This document shows positions 38,841 through 47,738 of a stretch of 48,402 bases of DNA, piece by piece. Location of the stretch: assembly GCA_903970305.1 (NCBI GenBank), contig CAJCID010000214.1, forward strand, positions 1 through 48,402, written 5' to 3'. The notes under the pieces are model-generated. The model ran no database searches. It worked only from the letters and a program-made list of their open reading frames with translations, and was not told the DNA's origin. The first letter of the stretch is position 1. Every line of letters begins with the position of its first letter. This stretch comes from Rhodospirillales bacterium (GTDB lineage Bacteria; Pseudomonadota; Gammaproteobacteria; Burkholderiales; Burkholderiaceae_D). A program made the position numbers and the translations under genes.

Positions 38841-38870
38841 TTGTCCCGTGTTGTCCCGTTTTGTCCGGTT
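38841..38870. repeat. 10-bp tandem repeat, three units
   Basis: TTGTCCCGTG, TTGTCCCGTT and TTGTCCGGTT follow each other without gaps. The units differ at one or two positions and are spaced one helical turn apart. The last base coincides with the stop codon of the minus-strand fragment that follows. Confidence 0.8.
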
Positions 38871-39163
38871 CAACGCAAGACTCGCGTCGACGCGAAGACC
38901 GTAGCAGCCGCTTGTTTGGGGAAGCTTCGGAAGGATTCCCAGTTGAGCGGGAATTGAGGCGGATGCTCGCGCAGGAGCTCCTCGACCGCCTGGGGCTGGA
39001 GGAGCTCTCGGCCTTTTTTCCGGGGGTTGCGCTCGACGCTCGCCGCCAGCCAGTACTTGAAGAGCATGAAGGCCCGTGGGTCGGGGACGGCCATGGTGAA
39101 CGGACGCCCGTTCTCAGTCACGGCCAGATGCTTGAGCGTCGGTGAAGAGAACAACCACTTCAT
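38870..39163 (-). pseudogene. C-terminal fragment of a nucleotidyltransferase-fold protein (GSU2403/NTP_transf_8 type)
   Basis: The frame gives 97 residues: [20 protein letters not shown], then TMAVPDPRAFMLFKYWLAA and a basic linker NPRKKGRELLQPQAVEELL. This order (KWLxxSP, a strand pair, VPDPRxFxxxKxWL, a basic segment, ALVELLREHLPxxPL) is that of the C-terminal part of GSU2403-type predicted nucleotidyltransferases. The catalytic N-terminal two-thirds are absent: upstream the frame has no recognisable continuation. It is treated as a truncated remnant of an accessory gene. Confidence 0.45.
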
Positions 39164-39453
39164 ATTCCAGATATCCGTCGCCGAGAATACGGGATAACTC
39201 TTTTATTTTCAATGTGTTATGTGGTCGTAGGGGCTCTGGTGGCGCCGGGGTGGTGTTGCTCAAGGTGAGGCAAGATCGGGACTTGCAGGAAGCAGAATGC
39301 ATCCAAAGCGAGACGGAAAGTCGAGGCGCTGGTCTCCATTGGGGCAGTTGGTTATCAGTGGGTTACATAAGGAGAAAACCTACGCGGCCAACGCCTTCGC
39401 GAAGAACGGCCCGATCCGATTGGCCGCAGAAAAAAGTTGATGGTCTTAGGCGA

Positions 39454-39478
39454 CGACAATTCATCGGAAGAATTGTCG
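39454..39478. repeat. Perfect 9-bp inverted repeat upstream of rpsO
   Basis: CGACAATTC (39454-39462) and GAATTGTCG (39470-39478) flank the 7-nt centre ATCGGAA. It lies about 100 bp before the rpsO promoter candidate. It could be a protein-binding dyad or an RNA hairpin; no U-tract follows. Confidence 0.7.
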
Positions 39479-39580
39479 CAAACGCACTTCGGATGAATGA
39501 TAGGGGTCGACGAAATGCGAGCGTTCCACCGCGGGCGAAGCTTTTCTCGGGCGAACCGTATGGCCTGAAAAGGGGATTTC

Positions 39581-39589
39581 TGCTACCAT
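39581..39589 (+). promoter_or_regulatory. Candidate extended -10 promoter for rpsO
   Basis: TGC-TACCAT stands 65 bp before the rpsO ATG. It shares the TGC-TAC core with the elements before ndk and rlmD. A -35 hexamer is not evident. The resulting leader would be about 60 nt, enough for the autoregulation known for rpsO in other bacteria. Confidence 0.4.
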
Positions 39590-39654
39590 CGGCCGCTTTC
39601 GTCCATCACGGTGCGATCCATCCAGTCGCAACCGCTTGTCTAAGGAGTTTGGAT

Positions 39655-39924
39655 ATGGCATTCGCCAACTTAAATAAGGCGGAGATCGTCGCCGCGCATG
39701 CACGTGCGCAAAACGATACAGGTTCCCCAGAAGTGCAAGTCGCGCTTCTGACTGCGCGGATCAATGAATTGACTCCGCACTTTAAGGAACACACCAAGGA
39801 TCACCACTCGCGCCGCGGACTGCTGCGCATGGTCAGCCGGCGCCGTAAGCTTCTCGACTACTTGAAGGGCAGGGACGCGGATCGCTATCGCGCGCTGATC
39901 GAAAAGCTTGGACTGCGCAAGTAA
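39655..39924 (+). CDS. rpsO: 30S ribosomal protein S15
   Basis: Small-subunit protein of 89 residues binding the central domain of 16S rRNA. The family motif [21 protein letters not shown] (quoted near its conserved part), the [12 protein letters not shown] segment and the C-terminal [12 protein letters not shown] are intact. AAGGAG lies eight bases before ATG 39655. A strong terminator follows, then pnp, the usual rpsO-pnp pair. Confidence 0.97.
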   Translation: MAFANLNKAEIVAAHARAQNDTGSPEVQVALLTARINELTPHFKEHTKDHHSRRGLLRMVSRRRKLLDYLKGRDADRYRALIEKLGLRK

Positions 39925-39959
39925 CGTCATTTGGTCCCGGTTCCAACGCATTGAGGCAA

Positions 39960-40001
39960 AAAAAGCCTGCGCCAGCTTGCTGACGCGGGCTTTTTGTTTT
40001 T
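39960..40001 (+). terminator. Intrinsic terminator of rpsO
   Basis: AAAAAGCCTGCGCCAGC pairs with GCTGACGCGGGCTTTTT (one G-T and one C-A position), followed by the T-rich TTTTTGTTTTT. It is the only classical hairpin-plus-U-tract terminator I see in the window. Some read-through into pnp is expected from the known operon. Confidence 0.88.
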
Positions 40002-40101
40002 CCGTTTTTGCGCCGTGCCGATACAGGCCGGCTCGGCGCTTTCGATTCTGGCCTGAGATTGCAGGCGCAGCCGGGCTCATGGCCCGCGCGACATTTTGCA
40101 G

Positions 40102-40130
40102 TTGAGGTGTACCGGCCCACCTGGAATAAA
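40102..40130 (+). promoter_or_regulatory. Candidate pnp promoter
   Basis: TTGAGG (40102-40107) and AATAAA (40125-40130), four of six matches each, are 17 bp apart. They lie behind the rpsO terminator and 27 bp before the pnp start codon. A five-base-pair dyad (AGGTG/CACCT, 40105-40122) overlaps the spacer. Confidence 0.3.
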
Positions 40131-40156
40131 CCGGGATATCGTGAAAGGAAACTACT

Positions 40157-42307
40157 GTGTTCAACAAGATCTCGAAGACATTCCAATACGGACAGCACCA
40201 GTTCACCCTCGAAACCGGTGAGATCGCCCGCCAGGCTGGCGGTGCGGTGCTGGTCAGCGTTGAAGATACCGTGGTGCTGGCGACAGTCGTGGCAGCGAAG
40301 TCCGCCAAGCAGGGTCAGGATTTCTTTCCGCTCACCGTCGACTACATCGAAAAAACCTATGCAGCCGGCCGTATCCCGGGCGGCTTCTTCAAGCGCGAAG
40401 GGAAGCCCAGCGAGAAAGAGACGCTGACCTCGCGCCTGATCGACCGTCCCTTGCGCCCCTTGTTTCCTGAGGGCTTCTACAACGACGTGCAGGTGATCAT
40501 CCACGTGCTCTCGGTCAACCCAGAGGTCGACCCGGACATTCCCGCTCTCGTCGGTGCCTCGGCGGCCTTGGCGATCTCGGGAATCCCCTTTGCCGGGCCG
40601 ATCGGTGCTGCGCGCGTGGCCTATGTCGAGGGCCAGTACGTGCTGAACCCGACCAAGGTTCAGCTGGCCGCCTCGAAGCTCGACCTGGTTGTTGCCGGTA
40701 CCGAGCAAGCGGTCCTGATGGTCGAATCCGAGGCCAAGCAGCTCCCCGAAGACGTGATGTTGGGCGCCGTCGTGTTCGGTCACGAGCAGATGCAGGCGGC
40801 GATTGCGGCCATCCATGAACTCGTGCGCGACGCCGGCAAGCCCGAGTGGGACTGGACTCCAGCGCCCAAGAACGAGGCGCTCTGGAGCCGTGTGCGCCAT
40901 TTTGCCGAAGCCGGCCTGCGCAGCGCCTACCAGGTGCGTGAGAAGCAGGTGCGCACCCAACAACTGCGCGAGGTCACCCGCTCGGTCCTGGAGCACCTCG
41001 CCGAAGAGGCCAGCAAGGTCGGCGGCGTAGCCCCCGACGAAGTCGAAGTCGGCAACATGCTGTTCGAGCTGGAATCGCAGATTGTGCGCAGTCAGATTCT
41101 CGACGGCGAACCCCGCATCGATGGTCGCGACACGCGCACGGTGCGTCCGATCGCCATCCGCACGGGCCTTCTACCCCGCACCCACGGCTCGGCCCTCTTC
41201 ACCCGCGGTGAAACCCAGGCGATGGTCGTGGCAACGCTGGGCACCGCGCGCGACGAGCAGATCATCGACGCGCTCATGGGCGAGTACCGCGACCGCTTCA
41301 TGCTCCACTACAACATGCCCCCATTTGCCACCGGCGAGACCGGTCGCGTCGGGACTCCGAAGCGGCGCGAGATCGGCCATGGCCGCCTTGCCAAGCGCGC
41401 GCTTGCGGCTTGTCTGCCCTCCCCGGAGGAGTTCAGCTATTCGATCCGCGTCGTCTCCGAGATCACCGAGTCGAACGGCTCGTCCTCGATGGCCTCGGTC
41501 TGCGGCGGATGCTTGGCCCTGATGGATGCCGGTGTGCCGATGAAGGCGCACGTGGCCGGGATCGCCATGGGACTCATCAAGGAAGGCAACAAGTTCGCCG
41601 TTTTGACCGACATCCTGGGCGATGAGGATCACCTGGGTGACATGGACTTCAAGGTGGCGGGTACGACGACGGGCATCACTGCGCTGCAGATGGACATCAA
41701 GATTCAGGGCATCACCAAGGAGATCATGCAAGTCGCCTTGGCTCAGGCGCGCGAGGCGCGTCTACACATCTTGGACAAGATGCAGGATGCGCTGCCCCAC
41801 TTCAAGACCGAATTGTCCGATTTCGCACCGCGCCTCATCACCCTGAAGATCAATCCCGAGAAGATCCGCGATGTGATCGGCAAGGGCGGCGCGACCATTC
41901 GCGCTCTGACCGAAGAGACCGGCACCCAGATCGACATCAACGACACCGGTATCGTGACCATCGCTTCGGTCGACGCTGCTGCCGGCCAGATCGCCAAGCG
42001 CCGCATCGAGGAACTGACCGCCGAGGTCGAGGTCGGCTCGGTCTATGAGGGCACGGTGTTAAAGCTTCTGGACTTCGGGGCGATCGTGCAGGTCCTACCA
42101 GGAAAGGACGGACTCCTGCACATCAGCCAGATCGCCCAGGAGCGCGTCAACGCGGTCTCCGACTACCTGAAGGAAGGCCAGACCGTCAAGGTCAAGGTCC
42201 TGGAAGCCGACGACAAGGGGCGCCTAAGACTCTCGATGAAGGCCTTGGCGACGAGCGAGGCGCCTCAACCCGTGGCGACCGCGCCGGCTGAAGAACCGCA
42301 GGCCTAG
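40157..42307 (+). CDS. pnp: Polynucleotide phosphorylase
   Basis: Phosphorolytic 3'-5' exoribonuclease of the RNA degradosome, 716 residues. Two RNase PH domains flank a helical domain; the second contains [20 protein letters not shown] and the metal site [16 protein letters not shown] domain ([20 protein letters not shown]) and an S1 domain ([20 protein letters not shown]) follow, then an Ala/Pro tail. The start is GTG 40157 with AAAGGA ahead. Two hairpins follow the stop. Confidence 0.97.
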   Translation: MFNKISKTFQYGQHQFTLETGEIARQAGGAVLVSVEDTVVLATVVAAKSAKQGQDFFPLTVDYIEKTYAAGRIPGGFFKREGKPSEKETLTSRLIDRPLRPLFPEGFYNDVQVIIHVLSVNPEVDPDIPALVGASAALAISGIPFAGPIGAARVAYVEGQYVLNPTKVQLAASKLDLVVAGTEQAVLMVESEAKQLPEDVMLGAVVFGHEQMQAAIAAIHELVRDAGKPEWDWTPAPKNEALWSRVRHFAEAGLRSAYQVREKQVRTQQLREVTRSVLEHLAEEASKVGGVAPDEVEVGNMLFELESQIVRSQILDGEPRIDGRDTRTVRPIAIRTGLLPRTHGSALFTRGETQAMVVATLGTARDEQIIDALMGEYRDRFMLHYNMPPFATGETGRVGTPKRREIGHGRLAKRALAACLPSPEEFSYSIRVVSEITESNGSSSMASVCGGCLALMDAGVPMKAHVAGIAMGLIKEGNKFAVLTDILGDEDHLGDMDFKVAGTTTGITALQMDIKIQGITKEIMQVALAQAREARLHILDKMQDALPHFKTELSDFAPRLITLKINPEKIRDVIGKGGATIRALTEETGTQIDINDTGIVTIASVDAAAGQIAKRRIEELTAEVEVGSVYEGTVLKLLDFGAIVQVLPGKDGLLHISQIAQERVNAVSDYLKEGQTVKVKVLEADDKGRLRLSMKALATSEAPQPVATAPAEEPQA

Positions 42308-42325
42308 TACCGCACCGCTTGGTAC

Positions 42326-42396
42326 CGGATCCGGGCTGGTTCTGCCGGATCCGCCAAGGAGGCTGCGCCCGTTCTCGTCTGGGCGGGGGCACAGCC
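42326..42396 (+). terminator. Two successive hairpins after pnp
   Basis: The first pairs CGGATCCGG (42326-42334) with CCGGATCCG (42345-42353). The second pairs GGCTGCGCCC (42361-42370) with GGGCACAGCC (42387-42396), with one mismatch. Neither has a U-tract. They may protect the 3' end or stop transcription with Rho. Confidence 0.45.
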
Positions 42397-42453
42397 CTTC
42401 GCTCGCGCCCAATCATCTCTAATGCGGGGCATTCCTCCCGATAAGGTAAAGCC

Positions 42454-43431
42454 ATGAAAGTCATCGAGATTGAAAAGCCTGGCGGCCCCGAGGTGCTCAA
42501 GGAAGCGGTGCGCCCTGACCCGGTCTTAAGACCCGGGGAGGTGCTGGTGCGGGTCGCTGCCGCGGGCGTCAACCGGCCGGACGTCTTACAGCGCACGGGC
42601 AACTATCCGATTCCGCCCGGTGCCTCGGACATCCCCGGACTGGAGGTGGCCGGCACGATCATCGCGGGCTCCGTCTCGGGATCCCCCTATCAGATCGGCG
42701 ATCGCGTCTGTGCGCTCGTTGCAGGGGGCGGCTATGCCGAGCTGTGCGCGGTACCGCTCGGGCAATGTCTGCCGGTGCCAGAGGGTCTGTCAGACCTCGA
42801 GGCGGCCTCGCTTCCGGAGACCTTTTTCACGGTCTGGACCAATGTCTTCGATCGTGCCCGCCTGGCACCCGGCGAGAGCCTCCTCGTCCAGGGGGGCACA
42901 AGCGGCATCGGTGTGGCCGCCATCCAGATGGCGCGGGCCTTGGGGCATAGGGTTTTTGCCACCGCAGGCTCCGATGAGAAGGCGCGCGCCTGCGAAGCTC
43001 TGGGCGCTGTGCGCGGCATCAATTACCGGACCGAGGATTTCGCTGTGGTCGTGCGGGAAATGACCGAGAACAAGGGGGTCGACGTGATCCTCGACATGAT
43101 CGGTGGCAGCTACCTGCCGCGCGAGATTTCCGCACTGGCCGACGACGGCCGCATCGCGCTCATTGCGCTCTTGGGTGGTGCCAAGGCGGAACTGGACCTC
43201 GGCCAGGTGTTAAGGCGCCGCCTGACGGTGTCGGGATCGACGTTAAGGCCGCGCTCGGTGGAGTTCAAGGCCGCGATCGCGAAAAATCTCGAGACGAAGA
43301 TCTGGCCGCTCCTGGCCGAGGGTGCGATCAAGCCCGTCGTGTATAAGAGCTTCGCGTTACGCGATGCGGCCGAGGCGCATCGCCTTTTGGAAAGCAGCCA
43401 GCACATTGGAAAAATCGTTCTTGCAGTGTAG
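42454..43431 (+). CDS. NAD(P)H-quinone oxidoreductase, PIG3 family (MDR superfamily)
   Basis: Zinc-free medium-chain dehydrogenase/reductase of 325 residues. The N-terminal GroES-like domain has GEVLVRVAAAGVNRPDVLQR, typical of the PIG3/quinone reductase branch, and the nucleotide-binding fold has VQGGTSGIGVAAIQMARA. It probably reduces quinones with NADPH; the real substrate is unknown. It sits between pnp and tpiA as in many betaproteobacteria and appears to be a single gene with ribosome site GATAAGG upstream. Confidence 0.88.
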   Translation: MKVIEIEKPGGPEVLKEAVRPDPVLRPGEVLVRVAAAGVNRPDVLQRTGNYPIPPGASDIPGLEVAGTIIAGSVSGSPYQIGDRVCALVAGGGYAELCAVPLGQCLPVPEGLSDLEAASLPETFFTVWTNVFDRARLAPGESLLVQGGTSGIGVAAIQMARALGHRVFATAGSDEKARACEALGAVRGINYRTEDFAVVVREMTENKGVDVILDMIGGSYLPREISALADDGRIALIALLGGAKAELDLGQVLRRRLTVSGSTLRPRSVEFKAAIAKNLETKIWPLLAEGAIKPVVYKSFALRDAAEAHRLLESSQHIGKIVLAV

Positions 43432-43473
43432 CAATTCAGCCCGCTTCGCCCGTGCACCGTCGCGGGGCTTCAT

Positions 43474-43503
43474 TTGACCGTCTCGGCGTAAAACCGATAC
43501 AAT
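43474..43503 (+). promoter_or_regulatory. Promoter for tpiA
   Basis: TTGACC (43474-43479, five of six) and TACAAT (43498-43503, five of six) are 18 bp apart, 29 bp before the tpiA ATG. It may also serve secG, tRNA-Leu and the nuo genes, since no strong promoter was found between them. Confidence 0.6.
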
Positions 43504-43532
43504 TCGACGGTTTTGGAAGAAGGCTCAGGCCG

Positions 43533-44303
43533 ATGTTGCATCGCGAAAAACTGGTTGTCGGGAACTGGAAGATGAACGGCAATCGGGCGGAGAATGCCGC
43601 GCTCGTGAGAGACCTGCTGTCGGGTCTTGGCAGCCTGGCAGGGATCCGGGCGGGATCGGTGGGCGTGTGTGTGCCTTATCCCTATCTGGCCCAGATCAGC
43701 GAGCTGCTCAAAGGGAGTCCTCTTTTTTGGGCTGCGCAGGATGTCAGCGATGCGCCAAGCGGTGCCTATACCGGACAGGTTTCGGCATCGATGTTGAACG
43801 ATTTTGACTGTGCGATGACCTTGGTCGGCCATTCGGAGCGACGTGGCTTGAACCATGAGTCCAACGAACTGGTCGCCTTGAAGGCCCGACGGGCGGTGGC
43901 TGCAGGACTCAGGGTGCTGGTGTGTGTGGGCGAGACTGAAGCCGAACGCGCCGCCGGTCACACCGAGGCGGTTGTGCTCGGCCAACTGGGCGCCGTCCTG
44001 ACAGAGCTCGATGGGGCGGCTTTGGAGCGGTTGGTGCTGGCCTACGAGCCGGTCTGGGCGATCGGAACCGGACAAACGGCCTCTCCCGCCCAGGCACAGG
44101 AGGTCCATGCGCTCCTGCGCGGGCGTGTGGGGCAGCGCAGTGAGTCCGTCGCGGCGCGGCTGCCGATCCTCTACGGCGGCAGCGTCAAGCCGGGTAATGC
44201 GCGTGAATTGTTTGGGATGCCCGACATCGACGGTGGACTGATCGGCGGGGCATCCTTGGTCGCCAAGGATTTTCTTGCGATTGTTGCGGAAATCGCCCGA
44301 TAG
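43533..44303 (+). CDS. tpiA: Triosephosphate isomerase
   Basis: Glycolytic TIM-barrel enzyme interconverting dihydroxyacetone phosphate and glyceraldehyde 3-phosphate, 256 residues. Active-site residues are Lys13 (GNWKMNG), His100 (GHSERR) and Glu172 (YEPVWAIGTG). The phosphate-binding YGGSVKPGN and GLIGGASL are also present. ATG 43533 is chosen because the family starts near there; an upstream in-frame stretch would lie across the promoter. It is 20 bp before secG. Confidence 0.97.
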   Translation: MLHREKLVVGNWKMNGNRAENAALVRDLLSGLGSLAGIRAGSVGVCVPYPYLAQISELLKGSPLFWAAQDVSDAPSGAYTGQVSASMLNDFDCAMTLVGHSERRGLNHESNELVALKARRAVAAGLRVLVCVGETEAERAAGHTEAVVLGQLGAVLTELDGAALERLVLAYEPVWAIGTGQTASPAQAQEVHALLRGRVGQRSESVAARLPILYGGSVKPGNARELFGMPDIDGGLIGGASLVAKDFLAIVAEIAR

Positions 44304-44323
44304 GGCGGCTTACTGGGATTCGA

Positions 44324-44698
44324 ATGGAAATTTTGCGATACGTGATCTACGCGCTGATGTTCTTGTCGGCGCTTGGAATCATCGGTCTCGTGCTGCTGCA
44401 ACATGGCAAGGGAGCCGATATGGGCACGGGTTTTGGCGCGGGCGCGTCGGGCAGCCTGTTCGGCGCGACCGGGTCGGCCAACTTCCTGTCGCGCTCGACC
44501 GCCGTGCTCGCCGCGGTGTTTTTCGCATCGACCCTGGCGCTCAGCTGGTTCGCGAGCAACCGCGGGCATCCCCTGGTACCGACCGGAACAGACAACCTGC
44601 CCGCGCAGGTGCTGCCCGATTCCAAGGATCTGCCGGGCACGCCCCAGCCCGAGTCGAAGCCAGCGCCAGCGCCGGCAGGAAGCGAGATTCCGAAATAA
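44324..44698 (+). CDS. secG: Protein translocase subunit SecG
   Basis: Small SecYEG subunit of 124 residues with two membrane helices: YVIYALMFLSALGIIGLVLL and STAVLAAVFFASTLALSWF, joined by the conserved QHGKGADMGTGFGAGASGSL loop. The C-terminal tail of about 45 residues is Pro/Ala-rich and longer than the core needs. The tpiA-secG-tRNA-Leu order is widespread. A perfect palindrome, GGCTCGATCGAGCC at 44709-44722, separates it from the tRNA. Confidence 0.95.
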   Translation: MEILRYVIYALMFLSALGIIGLVLLQHGKGADMGTGFGAGASGSLFGATGSANFLSRSTAVLAAVFFASTLALSWFASNRGHPLVPTGTDNLPAQVLPDSKDLPGTPQPESKPAPAPAGSEIPK

Positions 44699-44733
44699 GT
44701 TGCAATGGGGCTCGATCGAGCCTGCTGTTCAGT

Positions 44734-44818
44734 GCCGACGTGGTGAAATTGGTAGACACGCTATCTTGAGGGGGTAGTGGCGAAAGCTGTGCGAGTTCGA
44801 GTCTCGCCGTCGGCACCA
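44734..44818 (+). tRNA. tRNA-Leu(GAG)
   Basis: An 85-nt class II tRNA with encoded CCA. The acceptor stem is GCCGACG/CGTCGGC and the anticodon loop TTGAGGG within CTATC/GGTAG gives anticodon GAG (codons CUC and CUU). The long variable arm and GTTCGAGTC T-loop are present. It lies between secG and nuoA and is probably processed from their shared transcript. Confidence 0.97.
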
Positions 44819-44861
44819 AGGAATACGAAGCGCGTGAACCGAAGAGGCCGGGGCGACTCAG

Positions 44862-44902
44862 AGAAGAGTGAAGTGGCTCTTCTGGGTGGCCGGGCGGCCC
44901 CC
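44862..44902 (+). promoter_or_regulatory. Two hairpins in the nuoA leader
   Basis: AGAAGAG (44862-44868) pairs perfectly with CTCTTCT (44877-44883) around an 8-nt loop. A second G/C-rich stem, GGGTGGCC-GGGC-GGCCCCC with one mismatch, follows at 44884-44902. They fill most of the gap between tRNA-Leu and nuoA. Their role, possibly in tRNA processing or nuo expression, is inferred. Confidence 0.4.
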
Positions 44903-44939
44903 TCGGATCGAAGCGGCCGCACAATCAGGACATGCTGCC

Positions 44940-45299
44940 TTGAATCTCGAAAATTACTTTCCCATCCTCTTGTTCATCCTCGTCGGTGCCACCGTGGGCA
45001 TCGCCGCCGTCAGCCTCGGTAGCCTCGTTGCGCCGAACCATCCGGACAGCCAGAAACTGTCCCCCTACGAGTGTGGGTTCGAAGCGTTCGAGGATGCCCG
45101 CATGCGCTTCGATGTACGCTACTACCTCGTCGCGATCCTCTTCATCCTGTTCGACCTCGAGACGGCGTTTTTCTTCCCCTGGGCGGTCGCCCTGCGCGAC
45201 CTTGGACTCTATGGCTACGTGACGATGGTCGTGTTCGTCCTCGAATTTGCCGTGGGCTTCTGGTACATCTGGAAAAAAGGCGCACTCGACTGGGAATGA
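44940..45299 (+). CDS. nuoA: NADH-quinone oxidoreductase subunit A
   Basis: Membrane-arm subunit of complex I, 119 residues with three helices. The family motif [23 protein letters not shown] contains the conserved cysteine-bearing loop. TTG 44940 is the start: AGGA lies nine bases upstream, and the nearby ATG at 44932 is in another frame and stops at once. It begins the nuoABCDEF series, all with short spacings. Confidence 0.93.
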   Translation: MNLENYFPILLFILVGATVGIAAVSLGSLVAPNHPDSQKLSPYECGFEAFEDARMRFDVRYYLVAILFILFDLETAFFFPWAVALRDLGLYGYVTMVVFVLEFAVGFWYIWKKGALDWE

Positions 45300-45334
45300 T
45301 CTCGGTGCGTGCTTGATCACAAGGCGGACGAAAC

Positions 45335-45814
45335 ATGAGTATCGAAGGACGGCTGCAGGAGGGTTTTCTGACGACCGGGGTCGACCAGCTTCTGAACTGG
45401 ACTCGAACCGGATCGCTCTGGCCGATGACCTTTGGCCTCGCGTGCTGCGCGGTTGAGATGATGCACGCCGGCGCCTCGCGCTATGATCTGGACCGATTCG
45501 GCGTCGTGTTCCGACCGAGTCCGCGGCAATCCGATGTGATGATCGTAGCGGGGACCCTTTGCAACAAGATGGCTCCGGCGCTGCGCAAGGTCTACGACCA
45601 GATGACCGAGCCACGCTGGGTGATCTCGATGGGGTCCTGCGCCAACGGCGGGGGCTACTACCATTACTCCTATTCGGTGGTTCGAGGCTGCGACCGGATC
45701 GTTCCGGTCGATGTCTACGTACCTGGCTGTCCACCGACGGCTGAGGCACTGGTGTATGGCGTCATCCAGCTGATGAACAAGATCAAGCGCACGAGCACCA
45801 TCGCCCGCGCCTAA
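45335..45814 (+). CDS. nuoB: NADH-quinone oxidoreductase subunit B
   Basis: Complex I subunit holding iron-sulfur cluster N2, the last before quinone, 159 residues. The four ligands are in CCAVEMM (adjacent cysteines), [10 protein letters not shown] and PGCPPTAE. The motif [19 protein letters not shown] is typical. It begins 35 bp after nuoA. Confidence 0.97.
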   Translation: MSIEGRLQEGFLTTGVDQLLNWTRTGSLWPMTFGLACCAVEMMHAGASRYDLDRFGVVFRPSPRQSDVMIVAGTLCNKMAPALRKVYDQMTEPRWVISMGSCANGGGYYHYSYSVVRGCDRIVPVDVYVPGCPPTAEALVYGVIQLMNKIKRTSTIARA

Positions 45815-45847
45815 GCGGCGGCCCTCCTCCACGGCGAACCCCCCACC

Positions 45848-46447
45848 ATGGCCACCAAATTGGATTTGCTCGAGGCGAGCCTGCGCGCCGCGCTGGGCGA
45901 ACATTTCGAGAGCCTTGCCGTCGCACGCGGAGAGATCACGATCGTGGGATTGGCCAAGAACGCGCTTCATCTCGCAGCGACCCTGAAGACCCATCCCGAT
46001 CTGCAGTTCGAACAGCTGATGGATCTCTGCGGTCTGGACTATTCGGCCTGGGGCCAGGAGGGCAGGGTGGGCCCGCGCTTTGCCGTCGTCTCGCATCTGC
46101 TCTCGATCAGCCAGAACTGGCGCGTGCGCCTGACCATCCTGGCCGAAGACGATGCCTTTCCGATCGTGCCCTCGTTCGTCGAGATCTGGCCCTCGGCCAA
46201 CTGGTATGAGCGGGAGGCCTTCGATCTGTTCGGAATCATCTTCGAGAACCACCCTGATCTGCGCCGGATCCTGACCGACTACGGTTTCATCGGTCACCCG
46301 TTTCGCAAGGACTTTCCCGTCTCCGGTCATGTCGAGATGCGCTATGACCCGGAACAAAAGCGCGTGATTTATCAGCCGGTCACGATCGAACCCCGGGAGA
46401 TCGTGCCGCGCATCATCCGCGAAGAAGGCTATGGAGGTCTGCACTGA
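45848..46447 (+). CDS. nuoC: NADH-quinone oxidoreductase subunit C
   Basis: Peripheral-arm subunit of complex I (30 kDa type), 199 residues. The signature [20 protein letters not shown] and the following GHPFRKDFP are intact. It is encoded separately from nuoD, not fused as in enterobacteria. One base separates its stop from the nuoD start codon. Confidence 0.96.
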   Translation: MATKLDLLEASLRAALGEHFESLAVARGEITIVGLAKNALHLAATLKTHPDLQFEQLMDLCGLDYSAWGQEGRVGPRFAVVSHLLSISQNWRVRLTILAEDDAFPIVPSFVEIWPSANWYEREAFDLFGIIFENHPDLRRILTDYGFIGHPFRKDFPVSGHVEMRYDPEQKRVIYQPVTIEPREIVPRIIREEGYGGLH

Positions 46448-46448
46448 A

Positions 46449-47702
46449 ATGGCCGAAATCAAGAACTACACCCTCAATTTCGGGCCCCAGCATCCGGCCG
46501 CACACGGCGTCTTGCGCCTCGTGCTCGAGTTAGATGGTGAGGTCGTCCAGCGCGCGGACCCGCATATCGGGCTGTTGCACCGTGCGACTGAAAAGCTCGC
46601 CGAGCAGAAGACCTACATCCAGTCGGTGCCCTACATGGACCGGCTCGATTATGTCTCGATGATGTGCAACGAGCACGCCTATGTGATGGCGATCGAGAAG
46701 CTCCTTGGCATCGAGGTGCCGCTGCGCGCACAGTACATCAGAGTGCTCTTTGACGAGATCACGCGGCTCTTGAACCATCTGCTCTGGCTCGGGGCGCACG
46801 CACTGGACATCGGCGCGATGGCCGTGTTCCTGTACGCATTTCGCGAGCGTGAGGATCTGATGGACTGCTATGAGGCCGTCTCGGGGGCACGCATGCATGC
46901 CGCCTACTACCGCCCGGGCGGAGTCTATCGCGATCTGCCCGATTCAATGCCCCAATATCGCGTCTCCAAGTACAAGAACGAGAAGGCCATCAAGGTCTTA
47001 AATGAGAACCGCCAAGGATCACTCCTGGATTTCATCGAGGAATTCAGCAACCGCTTTCCGCACTACGTCGATGAGTACGAGACCTTGCTGACCGACAACC
47101 GGATCTGGAAGCAACGGCTCGTGGGCGTCGGCGTGGTCTCCCCCGAGCGCGCCTTGGCGCTCGGATTCTCGGGAGCGATGCTGCGTGGTTCCGGCATCGA
47201 ATGGGATCTGCGCAAAAAGCAGCCCTACGAAGTATACGATCTGCTCGAGTTCGATATTCCCGTGGGCGTCAACGGCGACTCCTATGACCGCTACCTGGTG
47301 CGCGTCGAGGAGATGCGCCAATCGACCCGCATCATCAAGCAATGCGTCGAGTGGCTGCGTAACCACCCGGGTCCGGTCATGGTCGAGAACCACAAGGTCG
47401 CCCCGCCATCGCGGGTGAACATGAAGACCAACATGGAAGAGCTGATCCACCATTTCAAGCTTTTCACCGAGGGCATGCACGTGCCGCCGGGCGAAGCGTA
47501 CGCCGCCATCGAGCATCCCAAGGGCGAGTTTGGCATCTACCTCATCTCCGATGGCGCGAACAAGCCCTATCGGCTCAAGATCCGGGCACCTGGCTTTCCG
47601 CATCTGCACGCCTTAGATGAGATGTCCAGGGGGCACATGCTCGCGGATGTGGTGACGATCATCGGCACGCAGGACATCGTGTTCGGTGAGATCGACCGGT
47701 GA
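46449..47702 (+). CDS. nuoD: NADH-quinone oxidoreductase subunit D
   Basis: 49-kDa-type subunit forming the quinone pocket with NuoB, 417 residues. The N terminus [19 protein letters not shown] includes the HxxxH-type loop lining the quinone site; [19 protein letters not shown] and the closing DIVFGEIDR are conserved. ATG 46449 is used; an in-frame ATG further upstream lies inside nuoC. Confidence 0.97.
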   Translation: MAEIKNYTLNFGPQHPAAHGVLRLVLELDGEVVQRADPHIGLLHRATEKLAEQKTYIQSVPYMDRLDYVSMMCNEHAYVMAIEKLLGIEVPLRAQYIRVLFDEITRLLNHLLWLGAHALDIGAMAVFLYAFREREDLMDCYEAVSGARMHAAYYRPGGVYRDLPDSMPQYRVSKYKNEKAIKVLNENRQGSLLDFIEEFSNRFPHYVDEYETLLTDNRIWKQRLVGVGVVSPERALALGFSGAMLRGSGIEWDLRKKQPYEVYDLLEFDIPVGVNGDSYDRYLVRVEEMRQSTRIIKQCVEWLRNHPGPVMVENHKVAPPSRVNMKTNMEELIHHFKLFTEGMHVPPGEAYAAIEHPKGEFGIYLISDGANKPYRLKIRAPGFPHLHALDEMSRGHMLADVVTIIGTQDIVFGEIDR

Positions 47703-47738
47703 GCATCCCGTTTACTGTAGGTTGGGGCGATTGCGACC

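Larger units (their letters stand above)
38745..39654. other. Gap before rpsO with remnant and repeats
   Basis: No intact gene is seen in these 910 bp. They contain a three-unit tandem repeat (38841-38870), a minus-strand nucleotidyltransferase fragment (38870-39163), a more AT-rich stretch around 39180-39240, a perfect inverted repeat (39454-39478), and the rpsO promoter candidate and leader (39581-39654). The frame in line with rpsO is open upstream for over 500 bp but shows no family resemblance and is treated as chance. Confidence 0.6.

Noticed and set aside
39142-39654. N-terminal extension of S15 in the open upstream frame
   Set aside because: S15 has a fixed length of about 89 residues and a strong ribosome site precedes ATG 39655.
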